Shown here: in pieces, positions 1 through 7,279 of the stretch
Position numbering within the stretch: position 1 is the first letter of the stretch
How the letters are laid out: every line of letters starts with the position of its first letter
Assembly: GCA_024275095.1 (NCBI GenBank)
Contig: JAJRZV010000079.1
Location: forward strand, 1-11,296
Length of the DNA stretch: 11,296 nt
Source of the DNA: a bacterium
Lineage (GTDB): Bacteria > JAJRZV01
Direction of reading: 5' to 3'
Notes under the pieces: generated by a model
The model's input: the letters and a program-made list of their open reading frames with translations, nothing else
Told to the model about the DNA's origin: nothing
The model's database searches: none
Made by a program: the position numbers and the translations under genes

Positions 1-666
1 CAGGGGTGGCCAGTCTCAATTATTAAAAAAAGTCCGACCTGGGACTTGAACCGTGCAGTGGAATTTGCAAAAGCATGTGGTGAGATGAATATCCAGTGGT
101 TGGAAGAACCTTTGGATATGAACGATTACCAGGCTCTTTCAAGACTCAAAAAAGTGTCTCCTGTGCCTATCTCCGGAGGCGAGCTTAATGCCGGATGGAA
201 CGAGATCAAGGTACTCATGGATTATGACTGCTATCACATCTACCAGCCAGACGCCACATTGTGTGGAGGTATCAGCGATTCACTGAAAATTATGGAAGAA
301 TGTCGCAAACGTTCCCTGGGATTTACACCGCATACGTGGACAAACGGCATTGGTTTTTTAATAAACCTTCACCTGTTCGCAGCCTGGTGGGGTGAAGGAC
401 TGCTTGAATATCCCTATGAACCTCCAGGCTGGATACCTGAAGCACGGGATGCAATTTTGCGCTCTCCCATCTACGTTCAAAACGGAGAGGTAAGCGTACC
501 TCAAACACCCGGTATCGGAATCGAAATAAACAAGAAAACCCTCCGGAAGTATGGTCAACGCTTTTACACTGCCACACCGTTCAGAGTCTCCTTTCAGGTT
601 ATTCGTGAGCGCGGGTTGAAAAATGCGCTGGAACTCAAGCGGTTAAGAGAAGAGACAGAAAAATAA
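1..666 (+). CDS. Enolase-superfamily enzyme, mandelate racemase/muconate lactonizing type, C-terminal part (5' end outside window)
   Basis: Frame 1 is open from base 1 to the TAA at 664-666, so this is the last 221 codons of a longer gene; the family is usually about 370-400 residues. The visible part is the catalytic (beta/alpha)-barrel. Counting from the first codon, residues 1-3 (QGW) match what follows the first metal-ligand Asp in a DANQGW motif, so that ligand should lie just upstream. WLEEP (33-37) carries the second metal Glu, GGELN (59-63) the third (E61), QPDATLCGG (82-90) the Asp of the His-Asp dyad, and PHTWTNG (110-116) the general-base His (H111). LEYPYEPPGW (135 onward) supplies the late-barrel Glu. 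Known family chemistry is Mg-dependent proton abstraction next to a carboxylate, giving racemases and sugar-acid dehydratases; the substrate cannot be told here. The TTG at 46 is internal and not a start. It converges on the minus-strand ABC gene. Confidence 0.88.
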   Translation, partial: QGWPVSIIKKSPTWDLNRAVEFAKACGEMNIQWLEEPLDMNDYQALSRLKKVSPVPISGGELNAGWNEIKVLMDYDCYHIYQPDATLCGGISDSLKIMEECRKRSLGFTPHTWTNGIGFLINLHLFAAWWGEGLLEYPYEPPGWIPEARDAILRSPIYVQNGEVSVPQTPGIGIEINKKTLRKYGQRFYTATPFRVSFQVIRERGLKNALELKRLREETEK

Positions 667-692
667 AATGCCAATAGCTCAAATCAAGTTGA

Positions 693-712
693 GGTTAGAA
701 CATTCACTAACC
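693..712. other. Weak inverted repeat between convergent genes
   Basis: GGTTAG (693-698) and CTAACC (707-712) can form a 6-bp stem with an 8-base loop between the stops of the two convergent genes. There is no T-run after it on either strand, so it is at best a poor terminator or mRNA end. No better terminator is visible in 667-762. Confidence 0.25.
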
Positions 713-735
713 ATTCAGTAACATACAGTAACATA
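701..735. repeat. Short imperfect tandem repeat, 10-11 bp unit, about three copies
   Basis: The units CATTCACTAAC (701-711) and CATTCAGTAAC (712-722) differ at one base. CAGTAACATA is repeated exactly and back to back at 716-725 and 726-735. The block fills most of the gap between the stops at 666 and 763 and lies outside any coding region. It looks like a small slippage-type repeat; no function is apparent. Confidence 0.6.
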
Positions 736-762
736 CAAAAGAAGAGATAAAATTTTACTGGC

Positions 763-1530
763 CTACCGGGAAGCACCTTTGACATCCTGCATGCCGGAAA
801 ATTCCACATATTCAATGTAACTTGGAATCACCTCATCAGGGGACCCGTCCATTTTTATTTCACCCCCCTCCAGCCATATCACCCTGTGGCACAACCGCCG
901 TATTTCTTCCATCGAATGTGAAACCAGCACCATTGTAACACCGCGGGAGTGAAACTCCTCAAGTTTTGCCTGACATTTTTTCTGAAAGCCCACATCCCCG
1001 ACAGCGAGCACCTCGTCAATAAGAAGAACATCAGGTTCTACGTCTATTGCAAGAGCAAACGCCAAGCGTGTAAACATGCCTGTTGAATAATTCTTGACAG
1101 GCACGTCAATAAAATCTTTCAATTCGGAAAATTCAATTATTCCCTGAACCTTCTCGTCCATCTGGCTTCTTGTCAACCCCATGATTGAGCCGTTGAGGTA
1201 AATATTTTCACGACCCGTCAACTCAGGATCAAAACCTGCACCCAGTTCCATCAGTGGAACAATTCGCCCCTTCACCTTTACCCTCCCAGCGGTGGGTCTT
1301 AGAATGCCGGCTATTACTTTAAGAAGAGTCGTCTTACCGGCACCGTTTCTCCCGATAAGCCCGACATATTCACCCTTTTCTATTTCCAGCGATACATTCT
1401 TGAGCGCCCATAATTCTTCGTATCTCAACTGCCTTTTAAGCAGTTTGATGAAATACTCCTTGGCGCTGTAAATCCGCTCTTTAAAAAGAAAAAACCTGAC
1501 GGACACGTTTTCGAGTTCTATCACTTTCAT
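763..1530 (-). CDS. ABC transporter ATP-binding protein, polysaccharide/teichoate export type (Wzt/TagH/KpsT-like)
   Basis: This 255-residue cytoplasmic nucleotide-binding subunit would power glycan export through a two-subunit membrane permease. Walker A is GRNGAGKT (60-67), the segment ELGAGFDPELTGREN (95-109) is the usual exporter Q-loop region, the signature is the divergent YSTGM (148-152) typical of this subfamily instead of LSGGQ, Walker B is VLLIDE (168-173), and the switch His is H205. The N-terminal 40 residues before the core are also typical. The protein ends soon after the core, so it lacks the C-terminal carbohydrate-binding domain of long Wzt proteins. ATG at 1530 overlaps the lgt stop as ATGA; no Shine-Dalgarno precedes it, so coupling to lgt is likely. 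It is last in the unit. No matching permease (Wzm/TagG/KpsM) lies next to it, so the transported glycan is unknown. Confidence 0.9.
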   Translation of the reverse strand: MKVIELENVSVRFFLFKERIYSAKEYFIKLLKRQLRYEELWALKNVSLEIEKGEYVGLIGRNGAGKTTLLKVIAGILRPTAGRVKVKGRIVPLMELGAGFDPELTGRENIYLNGSIMGLTRSQMDEKVQGIIEFSELKDFIDVPVKNYSTGMFTRLAFALAIDVEPDVLLIDEVLAVGDVGFQKKCQAKLEEFHSRGVTMVLVSHSMEEIRRLCHRVIWLEGGEIKMDGSPDEVIPSYIEYVEFSGMQDVKGASR

Positions 1531-2357
1531 TTTCGGGCTTTAGATCGCTGCATGTAATACCTGCGGGCATGGAAATAGAGTGCAACGGATGCTGGAAAAA
1601 TAAATAAGCTGATGAACTGGGAGGTAGAAAGGGGTCCCACAAAGCCTCGAATTTTATCACCACGCAAAAATTCTATAAGAAACCTGGTTACACAGTAGTA
1701 TATGAGCAACAACAACCATATCTGCCATGGAAATTTTCTTCTCTGAAGCATGTAAGAAAGGAAGAGAAAAATAATCAGACCATTAAACGAGGAGATCAGT
1801 TGCGTAGGGTATATGGGAAGGCTGTGTGGTGCCGAAGGATCGATGAGGTGCTGCGCCACGTGTTGAAAAAACGGTTTAGAATTTCTCGGGAACTCGATAC
1901 CGATGAAAAGGAGTGTGGGTTTGCCAAAGCAACAACCATTAAGAAAACATCCTATGCGTGTAAGAACAAGCCCCAATCCCACTGAGGGCGCCCCTACATC
2001 AAAGTAGGTGGCCGGGTCCAGCCGTTTCTTTCTTAAATAATAAAAGGCTGCCAGGGCTCCTCCAATTAACCCACCGTAAAGCACGAGCCCGCCCTTCCAC
2101 ACGGCAAATATATCAAGCGGATTACGTGCAAATTCGTGTAGGGTTGTGAGCACGTACAGCAAACGCGCACCGATGAGAACACCTATCATTACAGCAAGGG
2201 TGGTGTTGTAGTACTCATCCCGGGGAAATCCAAATTTTTCACCGCGCCTGGCAGCGATCCACGTACCCAGGATGAAGGAAAGAGCAAGCATAAATCCATA
2301 AGAAAATATGGGAATCTTCAGTCCTCCCAGATGAATGGTAAAAAGAATGGGTCTCAT
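1527..2357 (-). CDS. lgt: Phosphatidylglycerol--prolipoprotein diacylglyceryl transferase
   Basis: Lgt is an inner-membrane enzyme that moves the diacylglyceryl group of phosphatidylglycerol onto the lipobox Cys of prolipoproteins, the first step of lipoprotein maturation. The 276-residue length is normal. The family signature reads RIGCFLNGCCFG (134-145), matching the RIGNFINGE-type block with its essential Arg and Asn. The upstream block WKGGLVLYGGLIGG (87-100) corresponds to the HGG region; a Tyr (Y94) stands where E. coli has His103, a substitution seen in many bacteria. FLRGDKIRG (230-238) supplies the late conserved Arg. Several hydrophobic helices are visible (about 18-35, 54-72, 90-108, 190-205, 212-230, 245-262). 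ATG at 2357 overlaps the preceding stop as ATGA, with AGAGG about 10 bases upstream. It is coupled at both ends within the minus-strand unit. Confidence 0.96.
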   Translation of the reverse strand: MRPILFTIHLGGLKIPIFSYGFMLALSFILGTWIAARRGEKFGFPRDEYYNTTLAVMIGVLIGARLLYVLTTLHEFARNPLDIFAVWKGGLVLYGGLIGGALAAFYYLRKKRLDPATYFDVGAPSVGLGLVLTRIGCFLNGCCFGKPTLLFIGIEFPRNSKPFFQHVAQHLIDPSAPHSLPIYPTQLISSFNGLIIFLFLSYMLQRRKFPWQIWLLLLIYYCVTRFLIEFLRGDKIRGFVGPLSTSQFISLFIFPASVALYFHARRYYMQRSKARK

Positions 2358-3127
2358 GGTTCCATGGCCTCTTTAAACCATCTGCGTGCGAATTTAATCA
2401 TTGGAAGAACATGTGCTTCTTTATGGGGTTCACAGGTGATCGTGAGATTTTTAAATCCCGCAAGCTTTCGCAAATGTTGTACATAAGGGACCATTCCCCT
2501 GCCCGGGGGGAGATGCTGGTCTCTTTCACCGTTATTATCATGCATGTGCATGTGAATGGTATATCTCCCGAGCGCTGAAAGCCACGCATTCCATTCCACT
2601 CGATAAAACAGATTTGCGTGAGCTGGGTCAAAACATATCCAGAGTCTTCCGCGAAAAATCCTGCACAACTTTGAAAGTGCAACGGGGTCTCTATCGAATA
2701 CATTTTCAACAACTACGGCTGTTTTTGAAGCATTGGTAATTTCTAGAACTTTTTCTATACTTTCTGCCATAACATCCAGCCATTTTTGAACTTTGAAGTC
2801 ATACCTGTAATCATCGTAAAAGGAGTGAATGACGCACCTGATGGCTCCGAGATCCACTGCTACTTTTACAGCTTTTTCTATTTTGTATCTTGAAATCTTT
2901 AAAACGTCTTTATCCAGTGCCCCCAGGTTAAGGTCCAGGTATGGAGTGTGTACCGTGCATTCCAGTTCATCTTTATAGAGAATCTTCAAAAATTTCTTCA
3001 CGTGTGATGACCTCAATTTTTCAATCGCTTCTGCAGAAACATACAGTTCAGGACCCACACCCAGTTGCTTGAGCCGACTGCTGTATTTCTCCAAACTAAA
3101 AAATGGTACGTTGACAAAAACCTTCAA
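2354..3127 (-). CDS. Sugar phosphate isomerase/epimerase-like TIM-barrel protein (AP endonuclease 2 / xylose isomerase-like fold)
   Basis: A 257-residue soluble protein with the landmarks of xylose-isomerase-like TIM barrels, a fold shared by endonuclease IV and many sugar isomerases and epimerases. The likely divalent-metal residues fall at strand ends in the expected order: HTPYLDLN (H60), CVIH (H101), VVVENV (E141), CFDPAHAN (D167, H170), HMHMHDN (H192-D197), DQHLPPGRG (H205) and TCEPH (E233). The strong PGRG after the HDN block favours isomerase/epimerase-like members, but the substrate is not predictable and a DNA-repair role cannot be excluded by fold alone. The start is TTG at 3127, supported by AAAGGAG at 3136-3142 with 8 bases of spacing and by its overlap with the upstream stop (TTGA). 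It lies between a glycan-type membrane protein and lgt, so a sugar or envelope role is a reasonable guess only. Confidence 0.8.
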   Translation of the reverse strand: MKVFVNVPFFSLEKYSSRLKQLGVGPELYVSAEAIEKLRSSHVKKFLKILYKDELECTVHTPYLDLNLGALDKDVLKISRYKIEKAVKVAVDLGAIRCVIHSFYDDYRYDFKVQKWLDVMAESIEKVLEITNASKTAVVVENVFDRDPVALSKLCRIFRGRLWICFDPAHANLFYRVEWNAWLSALGRYTIHMHMHDNNGERDQHLPPGRGMVPYVQHLRKLAGFKNLTITCEPHKEAHVLPMIKFARRWFKEAMEP

Positions 3128-5031
3128 CGATGCTTCTCCTTTTGTAATCTCTCCATCTGTGAAATCTCCGCCATTCTCCTTTTGAGTATCTCAACAACCT
3201 TCTTCAAGTTATAATCAACGTATATCCTTACCTGGGAAATCTCAAGTTGTTTTAGATAATAAACAGCTCTCGTATATTCAACAATAGCTCCTTTATAGTC
3301 GTGTTTCAGGGCTTTCAAATCGCCATAATGCCAGAAAAAGACGGGTAAATACACGTACCATTGACTGTCTTTAATAGATGCTTTCGCGAAGTTCTGAGCT
3401 GCAGTGTCCATAATTTTCAAAGCACCATCAATATCTCGCATGGCGCGCAGAGTTTGTTCCATTCCGATATACGCCTTTACATACCAGGGGGCAAAAGCAG
3501 CCGATTTCCTGTAGTGCTCTACCGCTTCAGGCCACATCCGCATTCCTTCCTCTACCTGGGCGAGAAGAATGTTGAATGCATAATCATCAGGTCCTCTCTT
3601 TACTAACCTGCGCGCACATTCAAGAGCACGGTGGCCGTCGCGAAGACGAACGTAAACTTTACACAGGATCATCCGGGCCTGAGCGTTCCATGGATTCAGA
3701 AGTAAGGTTTTTTTCAATTCCTTTTCCGCTTTTCTGTACTGCTGGCCTTCAAGCAATCTCCCGCTACTAATACCCAGCACATCTGACAAAAAACACAAAA
3801 GAGTTAATATGCCCACAACCCCAAACAATACCCGCCATGCAATGTTTCGATTAATGCGATTTTGATGTTCATCCCGGTAAAGGCTCAGTCCCAGCACAAA
3901 TAAAAGTAAAAACCTTGCTGGTGCAGCCATGTACCCCGGAGATAAAGAAGCAACAACAAATCCACCGAGTGCAGAAATTCCCGCAGCTCTTTGATGTCCC
4001 CTGGCTCGTATTCCTGCCATGACTGCACCAATAAATGCCACGGTAAACAACAACAACCCCACGGCTCCAGCCTCCACAGCTACATGAAACGCAATCGAAC
4101 ATGCTTCTCTCGGAAGATAAGAATCCGTCTGAAATGCAGGAACAGCCACTTTAAAAGAGCCGGGACCGGCTCCTATAACAGGATGTGCCTTTATCGCTGC
4201 AAGTGCTCCTTTCCATGCTTTTGTACACTCTTTGAAAGAAGAGGTGAAACCTTCCGCCCGGGCCGTTCTCATCCTCTCCACAGTGACGTGAAGTCTGGGC
4301 TCGGGCAGCATGAACGAGATTCCGATTCCGACTGCGAATACAGCCACCACTGCAAACTTTCTAAGAACAGGGGCCTCTGCAAATATACACACGGCTAATA
4401 CACATGCACCGGAAACAATAACAGCCGCAAGAGAACCGGTGAGATGCAACACCATGCCGGCAATAACTATCAGGCCCATGTATATTGCCACCGTCCATTG
4501 AGGCTGTTCTGTAGAAAGCGCCCTTGCTGACAGGAACGGAGTGATGACAGCAAAAATTAATGCAATAGCTTCTGGTCGATCAAAATTGCCAGAAAAAGTA
4601 CCCAGGTATTCTACAAACGGAGAACCGGGCTTCCCGGAAATGTACTGATAGAAAATCGTTATTGACATTCCCAGGAGCAGAAAAGCAAGGGCGGGAAATA
4701 CACGCGAAGGTTTTATCCTTGTGGCTGCCAGAAAGAAGCTCACCCATATAATGTATTCAATAGTCCCTTTAAAGGGATCATTCATGCGCGATGCAGATGC
4801 TGTCAGTATCGTCCACACGATAAATAATATAAAAAAGTATGTGCTGGCGTGAATTTCGGGCTTACCAATGATAATCAAATATACGATGGAAATTGCCACG
4901 AGACATGCATAAGCGAACGTGGGCAATTGATTTCCTGTAACGGCCCAGCTTCCTGTCAATAAAATAACAGGGAAAATCCAGATATAAACAGCTTCAACGA
5001 GACGATTTTCTGGAATTTTTCGATTCCACAT
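3124..5031 (-). CDS. O-antigen ligase/polymerase-like membrane protein with C-terminal TPR domain
   Basis: From the ATG at 5031 the protein has 635 residues. Residues 1-420 hold about ten or more hydrophobic helices, including 12-28, 37-56, 64-78, 91-104, 112-130, 155-170, 181-199, 201-218, 224-241, 318-340, 353-385 and 399-420. A large loop (about 242-316) contains GAGPGSFKV (287-295), the Wzy_C-type motif of O-antigen ligases, polymerases and protein O-oligosaccharyltransferases. Residues 424-595 form several TPR-like helix pairs (e.g. QYRKAEKELKKTLLLNP, PEAVEHYRKSAAFAP), and the tail is charged. Likely role: glycan ligation or polymerisation at the periplasmic face, with partners docking on the TPR part. 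The conserved EAHN block before VEAGAVGLL reads EACS (309-312). The frame continues to a GTG at 5142, but that start lies deep inside topA; the ATG comes just before the first helix, though without a clear Shine-Dalgarno. It overlaps the topA end by 38 bases. Confidence 0.8.
   Translation of the reverse strand: MWNRKIPENRLVEAVYIWIFPVILLTGSWAVTGNQLPTFAYACLVAISIVYLIIIGKPEIHASTYFFILFIVWTILTASASRMNDPFKGTIEYIIWVSFFLAATRIKPSRVFPALAFLLLGMSITIFYQYISGKPGSPFVEYLGTFSGNFDRPEAIALIFAVITPFLSARALSTEQPQWTVAIYMGLIVIAGMVLHLTGSLAAVIVSGACVLAVCIFAEAPVLRKFAVVAVFAVGIGISFMLPEPRLHVTVERMRTARAEGFTSSFKECTKAWKGALAAIKAHPVIGAGPGSFKVAVPAFQTDSYLPREACSIAFHVAVEAGAVGLLLFTVAFIGAVMAGIRARGHQRAAGISALGGFVVASLSPGYMAAPARFLLLFVLGLSLYRDEHQNRINRNIAWRVLFGVVGILTLLCFLSDVLGISSGRLLEGQQYRKAEKELKKTLLLNPWNAQARMILCKVYVRLRDGHRALECARRLVKRGPDDYAFNILLAQVEEGMRMWPEAVEHYRKSAAFAPWYVKAYIGMEQTLRAMRDIDGALKIMDTAAQNFAKASIKDSQWYVYLPVFFWHYGDLKALKHDYKGAIVEYTRAVYYLKQLEISQVRIYVDYNLKKVVEILKRRMAEISQMERLQKEKHR
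3136..3142 (-). promoter_or_regulatory. Ribosome binding site for the TTG-started TIM-barrel gene
   Basis: Read on the minus strand this is AAAGGAG, 8 bases before the TTG at 3127. It lies inside the last codons of the upstream ligase-like gene. It decides the start: no ATG or GTG nearby has an equally placed site. Confidence 0.6.
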
Positions 5032-7279
5032 ATTTACATTCTGGGTAATTCTCGCAGCCCCAGAAAGTATATCCACGGGCACTGCGGCGTTCGACAAGTG
5101 CCCCGCCGCATCTGGGACACTTTTGACCTTCCGAATATCCACGTGTATAAGTACATTTTGAATTCGAACAGGAGATATACCTCACCCCTTTACGACTCCT
5201 TCGAACGTGAAGTACAGCTCCACACTCTGGACATTTTTCACTCAGTGGTTTTTCGATGGTTGCAACGATTTCTCCTGTCCTTGTCACAACCTTGATATTC
5301 GTGCAATCAGGAAATCCCGTGCATGCATAATATTTGCCCTTTCTCGAACTGCGAAGCACCATTGGCTTGCCACACAGGTCACATTTGATTTCATTTTCTT
5401 CTATAATTCTGATCATTCCCTTTTTATCACGTACGAACTCTTTCTTGGCTCCACAATTCTCATCGGTACACTGAAGATATTCTCCAAACCTTCCCGACAT
5501 GATATTCAGTGTGGCTCCACACTTTTCACACTTCAGCTCAGTGGGCACGCCACTGGCTTTCACGTTTTTCATTTTTGTTTTCGCTTTCTCAAGTTCCTCT
5601 TTCAGCATGTTGTAAAAATACATCACCACTTTTTTCCAGGGTTCTTCACCCTTCTCTACAAGGTCGAGGTTTTCTTCCATCCGGGCGGTGAACCCGACAT
5701 CAAACACGTTTTTAAAATTTTCTGTAAGCATCCCACTCACAAGAATTCCCAGTTCCGTAGGAACAAGGGTGCGCCTGTCTCTCATCACGTATCCTCTTTG
5801 CTCCAGAGTTTTGATGATTTGAGCATACGTGGAAGGCCTGCCAATACCCTTTTCCTCCAATACCTTTACCAGGGTGGCATCGGTGTACCGGGGTGGTGGT
5901 TGTGTTTCTTTCTCTTCGACGGTAATTTCCTTGAGAGTTACAACCTCATCTTTTTGTAGCTCCGGTAGCGTCCCGTCTTCATCCCGGGCCAGGCCCTGAG
6001 GATATACAGTGCCAAAACCCGGATACGTAAGTGTCTTGGATACCACCCGGAAAATTGCTGAGGCCGCCTCTACGTGAACTGTAATTTGATGATATTCGGC
6101 GGGTTTCATTTGAGATGCAACCAATCGTCTGTATATGAGCTCGTAAAGTTTGTACTCGTCTGGAGAGAGACGTCCCCGTAGCAAAGAAGGCTCCAGTTTA
6201 AGGTCCGTAGGCCTGATGGCTTCATGGGCTTCCTGGGCGAACTTGGAAGACTTAAACACATTTGGTTTCTTGGGAAGATGCTCACGGCCATATTTATCAG
6301 CTATATAATCTCTCACCTGTTTAACAGCATCGGGAGAAATGCGTGTGGAATCAGTGCGCATGTACGTAATAAGTCCCTTGACCACTTTTTTTCCGTCTAT
6401 CTCCAGTTCCACACCTTCGTAAAGGCGTTGTGCTATGCGCATGGTCTTTTCAGGTGTAAATCCGAACTGTACCGAAGCCTCCTGTTGGAGCTTGCTGGTT
6501 GTAAAAGGTGCAGGTGGTTTTACAGTAACCTTTTTCTTCTCAACATCCCGGACAACCCCTTTTTTTACTCCCTTAAGGGCTTTTTCAACTTTATCTTTTT
6601 CTTCTTTTTTAAGTCGCACGGCATCTTTACCTTCGAACTTTACAAGTCGAGCCGTGAAAGCAGACCGTTTCTTCAAAAACTTTCCGGTAATGACAAAATA
6701 CTTTTCGGGTTTAAACCCTCGTATGGATAGCTCTCTCTCTACCAGCAACCTGAGGGCCACGGTCTGAACACGACCGGCACTCAATCCCCTTCGCACCTTT
6801 TCCCAGAGCAACGGCGAAACAAGATACCCCACAAGGCGGTCAAGGACGCGTCGTGCCTTCTGTGCGTCGTAAAGACATGAATTCAGCCTTCGTGGATTTT
6901 CTATCCCTGATTTCACACCTCTCTCTGTAATTTCGATAAACTCTGAACGAAGAATATCTTTGCCGAGTGGAGCAAGTTCCTCGGCTATATGCCACGCTAT
7001 GGCCTCCCCTTCTCTGTCAGGGTCCGTGGCCAGATATATAATCTCAGCTTTTCTGGCCGTGTCTTTCAACTTTTTTATTACGTCTGCTTTGCCGCGGATA
7101 ACGGTATAGTGAGGCTCAAAGGCTTCACTTTCATCCACTTCCTCGGGGAGCTTTACACTGAGTTTGGACTTGGGCAAATCCTTGATATGTCCCAGAGTTG
7201 CCTGGACACGAAAACCACGCCCCAGGAGTCTCTCAATGGTCCGGGCTTTGGCTGGTGATTCGACAACAACAAGTTTCAC
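4994..7279 (-). CDS. topA: DNA topoisomerase I (type IA)
   Basis: This 761-residue enzyme relaxes negative supercoils through a transient 5'-phosphotyrosine link. The Toprim domain starts at once with VVVESPAKA (E7), and the metal-binding DPDREGEA gives D86, D88 and E90. The conserved segment SAGRVQTVALRLLVERE begins at 167, and the active-site block GLITYMRTDSTRI (302-314) holds Y306 and R308. The C-terminus carries four Cys4 zinc ribbons: C584/587/604/609, C633/636/653/659, C683/686/704/709 and C721/724/742/748, all with complete Cys sets. Length and architecture are normal for bacterial TopA. The start is GTG at 7279, overlapping the dprA stop as GTGA, with GGAGG at 7289-7293. The 3' end overlaps the next gene, so the last residues (a basic, Ser-rich tail) share DNA with that gene's start. 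Confidence 0.98.
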   Translation of the reverse strand: MKLVVVESPAKARTIERLLGRGFRVQATLGHIKDLPKSKLSVKLPEEVDESEAFEPHYTVIRGKADVIKKLKDTARKAEIIYLATDPDREGEAIAWHIAEELAPLGKDILRSEFIEITERGVKSGIENPRRLNSCLYDAQKARRVLDRLVGYLVSPLLWEKVRRGLSAGRVQTVALRLLVERELSIRGFKPEKYFVITGKFLKKRSAFTARLVKFEGKDAVRLKKEEKDKVEKALKGVKKGVVRDVEKKKVTVKPPAPFTTSKLQQEASVQFGFTPEKTMRIAQRLYEGVELEIDGKKVVKGLITYMRTDSTRISPDAVKQVRDYIADKYGREHLPKKPNVFKSSKFAQEAHEAIRPTDLKLEPSLLRGRLSPDEYKLYELIYRRLVASQMKPAEYHQITVHVEAASAIFRVVSKTLTYPGFGTVYPQGLARDEDGTLPELQKDEVVTLKEITVEEKETQPPPRYTDATLVKVLEEKGIGRPSTYAQIIKTLEQRGYVMRDRRTLVPTELGILVSGMLTENFKNVFDVGFTARMEENLDLVEKGEEPWKKVVMYFYNMLKEELEKAKTKMKNVKASGVPTELKCEKCGATLNIMSGRFGEYLQCTDENCGAKKEFVRDKKGMIRIIEENEIKCDLCGKPMVLRSSRKGKYYACTGFPDCTNIKVVTRTGEIVATIEKPLSEKCPECGAVLHVRRSRKGVRYISCSNSKCTYTRGYSEGQKCPRCGGALVERRSARGYTFWGCENYPECKYVESKNSRKSSR

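Noticed and set aside
1-50. Possible damaged metal site or frameshift in the enolase-family gene, since the segment before TWDL lacks an obvious DAN motif and holds a run of seven A
   Set aside because: The first three residues QGW fit directly after a DAN motif that would lie just outside the window, with a family-typical insertion before PTWDL. The frame is open and the other two frames stop quickly, so no damage needs to be assumed.
667-762. Rho-independent terminator for the convergent genes
   Set aside because: The only stem (693-712) is 6 bp, not GC-rich, and has no following T-run on either strand. A 10-bp AT palindrome at 748-757 is too weak to count.
3991-4398. A 135-codon plus-strand frame opposite the ligase-like gene
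   Set aside because: Its composition (many Cys, Ser, Arg, His) reflects the complement of membrane-helix codons; there is no family resemblance.
5207-5959. A 250-codon open frame on the plus strand opposite topA, with several more on the plus strand up to 7458
   Set aside because: topA is unmistakable on the other strand with all catalytic and zinc residues. The antisense translation is rich in Phe, His and Cys, as expected for the complement of a Lys/Glu-rich gene, and has no recognisable motif.
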